This document shows positions 10,531 through 20,544 of a stretch of DNA of 64,000 bases, piece by piece; position 1 is the stretch's first letter, and each line of letters begins with the position of its first letter. Source of the stretch: Diphasiastrum complanatum (Eukaryota > Streptophyta > Lycopodiopsida > Lycopodiales > Lycopodiaceae). A program made the position numbers and the translations under genes. The notes under the pieces are model-generated. The model ran no database searches. It worked only from the letters and a program-made list of their open reading frames with translations, and was not told the DNA's origin. The stretch covers positions 49,913,063 to 49,977,062 of the forward strand of contig CM055098.1 of the NCBI GenBank assembly GCA_029204225.1, written 5' to 3'.

Positions 10531-11654
10531 GATGAAGATGGGGTTGATGAACAAAATGGCAAATGATGCTTTTGTTATGTCATCTTGCTTCTTGGCTAAT
10601 CATGCAGATATTGATCCTTGGTGGATTGATAGTGGAGCTACATCACATATGACATATCATAAGGAGTATTATTCATCATTGATGACATTTGAAGTGACAA
10701 GAAGGTGATCTACACAGCCACTGATGGTGAGTGTGCAATCAAAGGGGTTAGCACAATTCCTATTTCCCTCTCTACTAATAGGAATGTGAATTTGAAGGAT
10801 GTTTTATTCATTCCATCTATCACTAGGAATCTTCTTAGTGTGAGTCAAATGCTGGACAAGGGATTTAAAGTGGAGTTTGATGGTGATGCTTGTTTGATCA
10901 AGAAGGAGGATGAATTGATTGCAAAAGGGAAGAGACAAGGTAAGTTGTTCAAACTTGATGCTTGTGTTGTTGCTAACCAAGTTGGATGTATGGAAAAGGA
11001 GCAATTGTCAATGCAAGAGGTATGGCACAAGAGATTGGGGCATCTCAACTATAAGTCATTTGAGGTGATGGCAAAGAGGCAAGTTGTTTTTGGTCTTCTC
11101 AATTCTTTATCAAGCATATATCATGTTTGCAAGCAATGTGCATTATCAAAGTCACATAGATTACTTTACAAGAGATCTACATCAAGGTCAAGTAAGCCTT
11201 TTCAACTTGTGCATTCGGATATTCATGGTGTTACTAAAACTAGCAATGGAGGTGCTAAGATGTATGTGACTTTTATTGATGATTTTCATAGACTTTGTTG
11301 GGTGTATCTACTAAAGAGCAAAGATGATGTGTTTGTTGTCTTTGTCAAGTTCAAGATTGCATGGGAGGTTCAATTTTCTACAAAGATCAAGTTCTTGAGG
11401 AGTGACAATGGTGGTGAGTACATTTCTACCAAGTTCAAAGCATTTTGTGATGCAAATGGGGTCAAGAGGGAGTACACAAGCCCAAGGACACCACAAATGG
11501 GGTCAAGAGGGACTACACAAGCCCAAGGACACCACAACAAATGGGGTCAAGAGGGAGTACACAAGCCCAAGGACACCACAACAAAATGGAGTGGCCGAGA
11601 GGAAGAATAGAACCTTATGTAAAGGTGCCAAAGCCATGAGGTTAGGTGCAAATA
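10531..11654 (+). pseudogene. Copia A protease and integrase (first part of pol)
   Basis: The reading begins at an ATG near 10531 and gives PWWIDSGATSHMT (aspartic protease DSG), a frameshift near 10702, then RNLLSVSQMLDKG. The integrase zinc-binding part follows: WHKRLGHLNYKS (His pair) and CKQCALSKSHR (Cys pair). The core shows HSDIHG (first catalytic Asp) and RSDNGGEY (second Asp). The third catalytic residue lies in NGVAERKN, but a triplication at 11456-11585 shifts the frame before it. The coding then stops at a solo LTR inserted at 11655. Non-functional. Same lineage as copia M by sequence. Confidence 0.9.
11456..11585 (+). repeat. Triplicated segment inside the copia A integrase
   Basis: Three consecutive copies of a segment beginning ATGGGGTCAAGAGGG and containing ACACAAGCCCAAGGACACCA start at 11456, 11497 and 11541, and normal sequence resumes at 11586. 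The unit lengths are 41, 44 and 45 bp. The copy codes for NGVKREYTSPRTPQ, the segment just before the catalytic Glu. The first two units add 85 bp, which breaks the frame. Confidence 0.95.
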
Positions 11655-12450
11655 TGTGAAAAAAACTAGCAAGTACACACATGTGGGAAAACCACAAATG
11701 GACAAATGACCTTCCCTAAGCTTTGTGATAGCACATGATTCACATTTAGAGTGAAATCTACAAGCTAATACTAGAATCCAAGGCTAGAACACAATCCATA
11801 ATGCAAATCATCAAAAGTAACTAGATTCCACACATGTGGGAAAGTACAATGAAAATTAATTACATGAGAAAAAGGCTCTCCTCGAGTTAGAGAGAGAACC
11901 ACATTACAAGCTTATAAAATTAGAAAACAAATTTACATGAATTTTCTACATAGTTTGATTCATCATCAAGAATAGTGAGAATTCTCACTTACATTTATGG
12001 TGGATGTCATAGCTCAAGGTAGAGCAGCCCAAAAACCACTTTCTTACACATCTAATAGTGATTTCTACTCTTAACTTGACACCCATCAACTTACATGCAT
12101 GTATAACCACCTACTTTTACCTACTTTCTACATGTGGCAAATTCTACACTACGAATGTACAAATTCACTTGCATGTGTACATGATAACACTTGCATGCCT
12201 CGCATGTCACTTTGGACAATTAAGACTTTATCCATTTATGATACCTCAAGTTTCTGCTAGCCCAAGTTTGGCCATTTCACTATCTAATTCTACATGCATG
12301 TGTCATATATGACAACTAGACACTAATGCATGTGATGTGGCTTGAGTTCCTACAAGGTTAATTTTGATATTTACAACTTTTAACACTACATGCAAGATGA
12401 AATTCTTCATCGACCCCAAATTCAAGTTAGATGGTTTTTTTATTTTCACA
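11655..12450 (-). mobile_element. Solo LTR inserted in the copia A integrase
   Basis: The insert begins TGTGAAAAAA and ends TTTTCACA, perfect inverted termini of LTR type. It is flanked by AAATA on the left and AAATC on the right, a 5-bp target duplication with one change. It interrupts the integrase between ...AMRLGAN and LPKSFWDQ, which are adjacent in copia M. No internal genes remain, so it is a solo LTR formed by LTR-LTR recombination. Minus orientation is suggested by CTCGAGTTAGAGAGAG, the reverse of a motif in the plus-oriented LTR of copia H. It also carries CACACATGTG, a relative of the palindrome seen in other copia LTRs. Confidence 0.8.
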
Positions 12451-13850
12451 AAATCTTCCTAAATCCTTTTGGGATCAACCTTTGTTGCGTGCTAATTTTC
12501 TATGCAATAGATGGCCGAGTGTGGTATTGGATGAGAAAACCCCTGTTAAGGCTTGTTTGGTAGAAGGCCGAGTATCAAGTTTTTGAAAACTGTTGGATGC
12601 ATTTGCTATATTAACATTACACTTGATGATAGGACAAAGGAGGATCCATCTTCAAGGAAAGATATATTTGTTAGTTATAGTGAGGTGAGCAAGGCTTACA
12701 AAGTTTATATTCCTTCCACTAAAAAAGTGGTCATTGGAAGAGATGTCGTTTTTTATGAGGGAAACTTTCCAAAAGTTTCTTTAAGTGGCTGTGTGGATGT
12801 TCGATCTAACATTCTTGATGTTGATGACATTGATGATACTTTGGATGTTGATGTTGAAGAGTCTACTTCAAATCAAAAGCCAAGGAGGACATCAAGGCAA
12901 AGGCAACAACCTTTGAGGCTCACTTATGATGAAAAAGATAAGCAAGTTATGCTTCCCTAGCCTCTTTTGATGAACCTACATGTGTAGATGAAGCAAGACA
13001 AAAAGAAGAGTGGATCCAAGCAATGGATCTTGAGTATCAAGCTCTTATGAAAAATGACACACATAGATTGGTGGAACTTCCAAAGGAAAAGAAGGATATT
13101 GGATGCAAGTGGATCTTCATAGTGTAGACAAACCATGATGGATCAATCAACAAGTACAAGGCAAGGTTGGTTGAAAAAGGATATGCTCAAGAGTATGGAT
13201 TTGAGTATGATGAGACCTTTGCACCCGTGGCAAAGATGGTAAGTATTTAGTTCATTATATTTCTCGCAACACCTTTTGGATGGGATCTATGGCAATTGGA
13301 TATCGCAAATGCATTCTTGAATGGTGATCTTGAGGAGGAGGTGGTTATGGAGCAACCCGAGGGCTACATTTCACATGGAAAGCCTAATCATGTGTGTTTT
13401 CTACAAAAGAGTTTGTATGGACTTAAGCAAGCAGCAAGGAGTTGGTATGCTAAGCTGAACATCTTTCTACTTTCTCAAAATTTCAAGATGAGTGAGTATG
13501 ATCATTCACTTTACTATAGATTTGTTGGAAATGATGTTACCACTCTTCTAATCTATGTTGATGATATCATTTTGAGTGGAGGCTCACTGTACTATAGATT
13601 TTTTGGAAATGATGTTACCATTATTCTAATCTACGTGGATGATATCATTTTGAGTGGAGGCAACAATCAAGATATTAATGATATCAAGATTGCACTAAAA
13701 AAAGACTTTGATGTGCATGATCTTGGTCTTTTGCATAGTATCTTGGGAATAGAGGTATTAAGAACTTCTCAATCTACTTTCATTTGTCAAGAGAATTATG
13801 CCTATTCTAAAAATATTTCATATCGTAGATGATAAATCTTGTGATACACC
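12451..13850 (+). pseudogene. Copia A integrase end and reverse transcriptase (second part of pol)
   Basis: The reading resumes with LPKSFWDQPLLRANFLCNRW, then the integrase C-terminal part (RPSIKFLKTVGCICY, SKAYKVYIPSTKKVVIGRDV). RT follows from about 13000: [50 protein letters not shown] and KSLYGLKQAARSWYAKL. The catalytic YVDD box occurs twice because of a 78-bp duplication. Stops occur near 12958 (TAG), 13123 and 13245. After GIEVLRTSQSTFICQENYA the rest of RT and all of RNase H are deleted, and the 3' LTR begins within about 50 bp. Confidence 0.9.
13506..13661 (+). repeat. 78-bp tandem duplication of the RT catalytic box
   Basis: 13506-13583 and 13584-13661 are direct repeats. Each encodes SLYYRF-GNDVT--LIYVDD and then IILSGG. 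The length is a multiple of three, so the frame stays open through both copies. They differ at a handful of bases (Val/Phe, Thr/Ile). Confidence 0.97.
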
Positions 13851-13892
13851 AACAGAGTCAAATGTAAAGCTCACTATAAGAGGTAATGAAAG

Positions 13893-14283
13893 AGTTATCA
13901 TTTAGGACAAGTTTAGGGCAATTGGCCAAATGACATTTTAGCAGATATAAATAGCAGTACCAACATGGAAAAATTAGTTTTGTATTCTTGTTTTATGTGG
14001 CACATGTGTATTTCTCAAGATATCTTGATTTCTAGTGTGTAGAATGTCATTTTTATTGTTGACCTTTCATCCACACATGTGAAGGACAATATGCTGCTAT
14101 TGTTGTATGGACATGGATTGTATCATATTGTATCTAAGCGCTTATGATCAAATCTTCATGCATTTCCAATTTCTAGAATGTTAAAGTGATGATTTCTATC
14201 TTGTAGCTAAATCTAGATGTGCATCCAAACTTAGCCAAAGATCTAAGATCCATCAAGTATGTTTTGGATCTGTTTTTAACACA
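13893..14283 (+). repeat. 3' LTR of copia A (5'-truncated)
   Basis: Similar to the 5' LTR (9589-9974) from AGTTATCATTTAGGACAAG to TTTTTAACACA. It contains TATAAATAGCAGTACCAA, TCTCAAGATATCTTGATTTC and CCACACATGTGAAGGACA. Its first 50 or so bases are missing, removed with RNase H in the same deletion. It includes about 100 bp (near 14100-14200) absent from the 5' LTR, which appears to have lost it. Confidence 0.8.
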
Positions 14284-14698
14284 GAATGCTTGTAATGTTA
14301 ATGTTAATCATGCTATCACAATCACAAATGATCTTTGTGATCATTAAGATCCATAGGTATACTTCCCTTATTGTTCACCTCCCTTGAGAAAATCAACCTC
14401 TTGAGGAGAAGATCTAGAGCCAAAGATGTCTAGATAAATCAAAAGCAACCAAGAAACCCAAAAAGAAAGTAGAAAGACCAAGAAAACCCAAAAGAAAGAA
14501 GATAGGATGATGAATCTCACCCCAAAGTCATTCCACTTCTAGATCTCACACTAAGCTTGACACCGTTAGTAGGCTTAGACTCCTTATTCTCATTTCATTG
14601 TATACCCTCTCCAATTGGATCGAAACCCATTACTACACACGACTAGAGATCCAAAACTCCTTCTTTGCCCTCTAGATCCAATTGATTAGAGTCCAACA
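14284..14698 (+). repeat. Probable 3' part of a gypsy 5' LTR
   Basis: The DNA up to GTCCAACA lies directly upstream of a gypsy primer-binding site, so its end must be an LTR end (CA at 14697-14698). The left limit is unclear; it may be cut where copia A ends. No coding is seen. Confidence 0.5.
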
Positions 14699-14704
14699 TT
14701 TTTT

Positions 14705-14722
14705 TGGCGCCGTTCTCGGGGA
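14705..14722 (+). other. Gypsy (Athila/Tat-type) primer-binding site
   Basis: TGGCGCCGTTCTCGGGGA matches the Athila/Tat-type site TGGCGCCGTTGCCGGGGA except at two positions. From memory, that site pairs with tRNA-Asp. Confidence 0.85.
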
Positions 14723-14793
14723 TACAGTGCTAACAGTCCTATGAATGGATTTTTTGTTTGTATTTTTCTACTATTTTTTTTTTTATAGGTTTA

Positions 14794-15397
14794 TTACTCG
14801 CCCTTGTAATTTTTTCTGACTTTTGGTTACTTTTATTACTCATTACTTTTTTAGAGGTTAGAATAGACACTGATGCACCATCAGTCAGCTCGACGAGCAA
14901 TACTAATTACTCACTCACTATGATTATTACTCGCCGATTGCAAAATTTGGAGATTTTCTCAGTATCTTTACTTGTCTTCTTTACAGAGAAGTTGATTTTT
15001 TCTATATTTTCTCAATCTAATTACTCACCATCAATACAATGTACTCAGAGACCTCAGATCTAGCATCCTGTAGCTCGGCGAGTAATTAGCCATTACTCTT
15101 TTATTTTTTGCCAGTCCAAATTTTCAACCAATTTTGAAATTCTTGCCTTTTTCTTATTACTCGCCAACTTGAATTTTTCACAATTTTTTCAGTATTATTA
15201 CTCGTCCCTAGTATAGTAGCAAGTACTAAACATTTTTTAATTGTATGCCAGATCGGCGAATAATAATATGAGATTTTGATTCGTTACTCGCCAACTGCTC
15301 AAAACTTTACTTGCCCTCTTCACAATGAGTTTTGATCATCATTCACAATACATAGGCAACTTGGTGAATAATTAGCACTACTCACCGATTACTTGCC
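14794..15397 (+). repeat. Cluster of TTACTCGCC-type motifs in a gypsy leader
   Basis: Exact TTACTCGCC occurs at 14794, 14927, 15157 and 15284. Close variants (TTACTCACC, TTACTCGTC, TTACTTGCC) lie at 15021, 15198, 15307 and 15389, and reverse-complement forms (GGCGAGTAA, GGCGAATAA, GGTGAATAA) at 15077, 15255 and 15363. Spacing is irregular (15 to 133 bp). It lies between the primer site and the expected gag, and no Gag coding is found. Confidence 0.8.
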
Positions 15398-15679
15398 ATT
15401 AGAGAAATTTCAATATTTTTGAAATAGATATGAGTGACTAACCATCATGATCCATCTGCTTTTTCCTTATTCTCTCCAATTGCTTTTAAAATATTTCAAC
15501 TGCTTACCCTCATTCCATCTGATCTTTCGTTTGCTCCTGATTTGATTTTGATCTAATTCTGATTTCACTTTGGTTAGATCCACATTTCAAACCATCCTCT
15601 AATTACCTTACAACGAAAAATATCTACAAAATGTCAAGGATCTTTCTGGCAATATAGTTAGTTAATCTGCAAGCAATCT
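15398..15679. other. No recognisable gene
   Basis: AT-rich DNA between the motif cluster and the end of copia K. The 3' LTR of copia K would be expected here, but I see no clear match to its 5' LTR. Confidence 0.35.
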
Positions 15680-17133
15680 ATCATCACTCAGAGTGTTTAT
15701 CTCTTGCTAAGAAAATAAAATTGGACTTCTATATGTTTAGCTCTAGAATGAGTTCATGGATTCAGACATAGAGCTATACAACTCTAATTGTCGCATTGGA
15801 GTATAGTTAGACTGATCTGTGGAAATTGCAGATTCTATAGCAACCTTCTAAGCCAAATAATTTCCTTCACTGCTAATGTAGCTGCAACGTATTCCGATTC
15901 TATAGATGACAACTAAATGCATTTTTGCTTTTTGCTTGTTCATGAAATGGGTCCTCCTACAAGGAAACAAGTATAATTAAATGTGGACTTTCTAGTATCA
16001 ATGTCTCTTGTCCAAGCTGAATCTAAATAGGTGACTAATGTTAGTGCAGCTTCTGGATTACCATTATAGCACAAAGCATAGTACTTTGTAGCTTGAATGT
16101 ACTTCAATACTCTTTGTAGAGCCTTCCAATGTTCTAAGCTTGGATTGGACATGTATTGTGATAGTGTGCTTACCGCATATGCTAGATCAGGTCATTGCAG
16201 ATCATAGAATACATTATAGATCTGATTACGGACTGATAAGGGTATTTGCACATCTCTTTATGTTCTGCTTGAGTTCTGTGACACATGTCTTTAGATATTT
16301 TGGACCCTGGATCCATGAGTGTGTCTATCGGTTTACAGTCCTCCATGCCATATCTACGAAGTACATTGAGTAAATAGGCTTCTTGGTTAATAGCGATCCT
16401 TCTGCTTGTGCAATCTCTGGTAATCTCCATACCAAGTATGTAATGAACTGGGCCTAAATCAATCATTTCAAATTCTTTTGAAAGAAAAGATTTTGTTTCA
16501 TATAGTAACTGATCGGAATTGTTGATAATTAAAGAATCATCGACATATATTGCTATTATGACATAATTGATACTTTATAATTGAGATATGATTGATGCTT
16601 TACCATTGGACTAAAAGTGCCAATGTAATCTATTCCATATACTTGCTCATATCCTTTAACCATTAAACGAGGTTTCCATTTGGATATTGATCCATATGGC
16701 TTGAGCTTAGTTTGAAGATCCATTTAGTGTCAATGAGTTTTGTACTTGCAGGAGGATTAACAAGACTCTAGGTCTTGTTCTTCATCAATGAGTTATACTC
16801 AACGTCCATGGTAGCTTTCCATTTATCTGCATCTGACATTGACAGTGCTTCTATAACAGAGGAAGATTCATCATGATTGATGGAATGCCTGAGGGACGAA
16901 ACAATCAGGTTGTTATCGTTGTCGTTGTCATGTAGATTTTTGAACTGTAGGTCCTTGAGTAGATGACTCTCTTGGGTAAATGACTGGGATATCTTCAAGC
17001 TGTGGTTGAACGATCATAGGTTTGGGCCTATCGACGGTAAATGGAGTTGTTGAAACAAACTCTAGCATTTGCTGCTTCTACTTAAAATCATAAAACTTGT
17101 CTTCAAGGAAGGCAACATCTCGGCTGACTGATC
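15680..17133 (-). pseudogene. Copia K reverse transcriptase and RNase H
   Basis: On the minus strand, from right to left: a linker (KISQSFTQESHLLKDL), an RT start (ADKWKATMDVEYNSL), the catalytic box AIYVDDSLIINN near 16540, then MIDLGPVHYILGMEI and RRIAINQEAYLLNVLRRYGM. The RNase H side shows HWKALQRVLKYIQATKYYAL and SAWTRDIDTRKST. Several stops and frameshifts break the frame, and the region between the RT start and YVDD is partly lost. The sequence differs from A, H and M, so this is another copia lineage. Confidence 0.85.
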
Positions 17134-17409
17134 TCAACTTGTTTCATCATCATAACGAGATGTTGAATAGCCAGTAAAAATATACTTACAACTGACTAGG
17201 TCTAGTTTTTGCCTCAGATCAAATGATATTTGTGCATAGTAGAGACATCCAAACACACGTAGGTGTTTCATGTGTGGTTTGTAACCATAGTAGGCTTCAA
17301 GTGAAGTTTTAGAGTTTACTATCTTTATGATGGAATAATTTTGTAGATAGCAGGCTGTAGAAATTGCTTCAACCCAAAATTTCTTGTATAACTGAGCATT
17401 TGACATCAT
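17134..17409 (-). pseudogene. Copia K integrase C-terminal part
   Basis: Minus-strand reading MMSNAQLYKKFWVEAISTAC, then SKTSLEAYYGYKPHMKHLRV and FGCLYYAQI, the region after the catalytic Glu of a copia integrase (FWVEA..CYL and HLRVFGC motifs). The catalytic Glu region just upstream (to the right) is replaced by about 390 bp of unrelated DNA. Confidence 0.85.
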
Positions 17410-17790
17410 GGATCATGCTGTTTCCAACAGTGTTCGACTTTTTCTTTCAGTTCACTAAACAAAGAACCGATAGCTTCCGATTCTTTAGCCATTCCCTCCA
17501 ACAGAAATTCAGCTTGTAGTAGATAGGAAAAGGAGCCTTTCCACAACCAAATCTACTCAAAAAATTTGCAGCAAACAAAGAGCTGAAAGTAGGAGCACAA
17601 GATGTCTTTCAATCTGCAACCAAAGTGCCCAAAAGATAGATAGACGGCTGTCTTTCTGCACAAAAAAACCAGCTTCTTGAAAATTAGGTTAGCTTCGATT
17701 GAAGCCTACACCAAAACCCAATTAAGAAGCCAAATAGTGTCATCAACACACACTCCAATAGGGCTGTTGAAAGCGCCCTATTGCTTGCTG
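17410..17790 (-). other. Unrelated insert in the copia K integrase
   Basis: This DNA lies between two integrase parts that should be nearly adjacent. Near its left end the minus strand reads LLEGMAKESEAIGSLFSELK, then EKVEHCWKQHD, which looks like coding sequence but not retrotransposon. No LTR ends or clear target duplication are seen. It could be a captured gene fragment or a template-switch product. Confidence 0.45.
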
Positions 17791-19446
17791 ACATTCTACT
17801 ACGGTGTGTAGTTGACAATGACTGATGGTGCACACCACATGAAGATAAATAGTCCACCATTTTAGCAAACATGTACTCTCCTCCTGAATCAGACTATAGG
17901 GTCTTGATCTTTTGACCAGTTTGAGTCTCAACACACTGTCTAAATTCTCTTAAATAGTTGAATGCCTCAGACTTGTTCTTGACGAACATGATTCTGGTGA
18001 ATCTAGAGAGATCATCAATAAAAGTGAAAAGTAAGCTGAACCAAAGAGAGCATGCTCATAGGACCACATAAATCACTATGCATTAGTTCAAGAATAGACT
18101 TAGCTCTTTTGGCTTGTCCGTTTGGAAATCTTGTTCTAGGTTGTTTCCCTAGTAAGCACATTTTACAGATGAACTGATTTCTTGTGGAGACAACATTAAT
18201 ACTCATATCTTTGACCATACTATTATGATGCATATACAAAATAGATCTCTTGTTTAAGTGTCCTAGTCTTTGATGCCATACATCAGCATCTGAATTACTC
18301 ACAAAAAGTGCATAATCATAACTCAAGATATATAAATTTTCTTCTTTGTGTGTAGAGAAGACTACATTTGAATTCTTGTCAAGAATGGTACATCGACTAG
18401 AAGTAAACAAAGCTCTATGGCCTTGATCAGTATAGATAATAAATTCGTTGGGTACATAAAGTACACTGTCAAGTTGTCTAGTGACGCCATCTGAAAATTG
18501 CAGTTGAATAGAGTCTTGGCCTTCGACATTGTGTGTGCTTGAGTCTTCAAAGAAAATGTACTTTGATTCAATTGCTATGAAATTCTAGAATAGGTTCCTA
18601 CAGGAAGTCATGTGTTGAGAAACACCTGAATCTAAATACCATTCACAAGCATCTTTACATGGCTGATCTTGTACCATCAGTATCTTTTTTTCTTCTTGGG
18701 TATTTCTGACAGAGTCAGAGCCTCCTTCTTGGTGCTGTTTCATCTTCTTCTTCGTTTCATTATGCTTGAGAATCCAAAAGTCTTTGATGTCTTGATTGGT
18801 TCTCTTGCAATATCTACAAAAGATTTTGGTCTTGGTAGTTTGTTGTTGATTGTGCTGTTGTTGTTGTGTTGAAACTGTCTGCTCACTTATCCTTGAAGTT
18901 GTTCTTCTTGGATTGTTGCTTATTGGAGTACAAGGCCATTGTCTTGTTACTTGTCATAAATAAGCTTCTTCTTCTTACTTATTCCTACAATAGACTTGTT
19001 GTAAGCTTTTGGAGTGATAGCATAGGAGTATTGCTTAAAAAAAATACTAGATTGTCATAGGAGGAAGGAAGAATGACACACTCATTTTAAAGTTAAGGGC
19101 CTTCTTTCTCAGAAAGAGATGAGTCGATACATCTAATGTTTCATAAATGCTTGTTAAAATATCTCATGCTTCTTTCGAAGTGGTACTATTTGATACATGA
19201 GCTATCTGGGTATCTTTCAGATTTAAGGATACAATGTCAAGAGCTTTGCCATCCTTTGCCTCCCACATGGCTAAGGTCAGCCGGTTTGGCTATTGAACCA
19301 CTTATGTATCCCCATAGCTCCTTTTCGATCAATATCATTCTCATCTTGAATTTCCACATGTGAAAATCACCTCCGTTGAACTTGTTGATCAATCGGATCT
19401 CTAAGGTTGAACCTTCCATGACGATCAATGAACAAAGATTGAACAC
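17791..19446 (-). pseudogene. Copia K gag, protease and integrase core
   Basis: From right to left on the minus strand: Gag start at about 19410 (MEGSTLEIRLINKFNGGDFH, MWKFKMRMILIEKELWGYI), a degraded middle, a Cys-rich knuckle remnant (CRYCKR), protease ACEWYLDSGVSQHMTSCRNL near 18640-18570, and VLYVPNE. The integrase zinc part is VWHQRLGHLNKRS and CKMCLLGKQPRTRFP, and the core is LELMHSDLCGPM. The second catalytic Asp is in SDSGGEYMFAK near 17880. Many stops. The Gag lies directly inside the primer site, the right order for a minus-strand element. Confidence 0.85.
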
Positions 19447-19520
19447 AAATCAAATATAAACTAGCTTTGAAATATGAACATATTAGGTTCTTTTAATCCT
19501 TGGACTCTAGTAAATTCACA

Positions 19521-19536
19521 ACCATATTCTGATACC
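19521..19536 (-). other. Primer-binding site of copia K
   Basis: Read on the minus strand as TGGTATCAGAATATGG. The first ten bases match the initiator-Met tRNA site; the rest diverges. Confidence 0.85.
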
Positions 19537-19540
19537 ACTT

Positions 19541-20180
19541 TGTAGGGGATATGGTTGTACACTTTGATACCACTTTGTTGGTGTGGCTTTTTACGCTCTA
19601 AAACCACTCTGATGGGAACAACATGGTGAATAGGCTGCAATGGAAATGGAGGGTGTCATCCCAACAAAGTAAAGAAAACAATGAATCAATAAAAAGTAAT
19701 AATAGGATCTTGGATTACTTAGAAAACTTGAAATAGAGAAGTTCTGATATGTGTTGTTAATGAGAAAGAGCGAGAGACATTCAAGCATTTAACATGAATA
19801 CAACATGATAAGAAAAATAGCGATTTTGTATAATGACTATTGTAGTAACAACGATCAGATCACAAAACAATAGTGCGCATGATCCTACTTACATAATCAA
19901 ACAATTGTTATCCTTCAAAATATTCTTTACTCTCTCTATAATCTCTAACTCTGAGGAGTCAGATACTGAAAATCAATTTTGGTCGTTTGATCTCTTTCAT
20001 AGTGTATTTTATGATCTCTTGGATCTACCAACTCTCACATTGAGATCCCTTGCTCAGTTTCTTATATAGCTATTAAATGATCTTATGTTATTCTAATTCT
20101 TACAATTACAAGATCATTTAAATGTTCTATACTTGATTCGTGGATCGGTTAATGTAGTAGAGCGTGAAGATGTAAACAGG
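19541..20180 (-). repeat. 5' LTR of copia K (approximate)
   Basis: The LTR end (TGTAGGGG on the plus strand) abuts the primer site. The far boundary is not defined because no second copy is present. Part of it (20090-20180) recurs at 1295-1385. A stretch repeating GATACCACTTTGT lies at 19531 and 19570. Confidence 0.55.
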
Positions 20181-20231
20181 TGCATGAAACCTCCGTACGT
20201 ACATGAGCGGGAGTGTGATATTGTGGTGCCA

Positions 20232-20415
20232 TTGCAGTCGCATGTGGACCGCAGGAGTTGACTTGCAGTGTTCCTTCTAAGTTGTAGCTTTTCCACTTCG
20301 CACGTTGACTGCAAGTAATGACTTGTGGTATTCTTTCGGTCCTCTTGTGGTTTGTCCACTTCGCATTGTGACCGCAGGCTAGACTCGGGCGGTTCCTTGC
20401 GGTATCTTGCAGTGC
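20232..20415 (+). repeat. ~62-bp minisatellite, three degenerate copies
   Basis: Units start near 20232 (GCAGTCGCATGTGGACCGCA), 20295 (ACTTCGCACGTTGACTGCAA) and 20359 (ACTTCGCATTGTGACCGCAG). Each continues with a GACTTG-GGTTCC-like half and a TTGTGG-TTGTCC end. The minus-strand open frame here (20114-20359) simply repeats with the DNA and is not taken as a gene. Confidence 0.75.
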
Positions 20416-20544
20416 CTTGTCTGTTTGATTGAACTTTGTGTGTATTTCTATAGACTATGGGAGAAATAGCTCATTTTTGAAGACTGCTTTGAGAGAGTGC
20501 CTTCCTTGAGTGACGCGAAAGGTAGTTAGGATGCGTAGGAGTAA

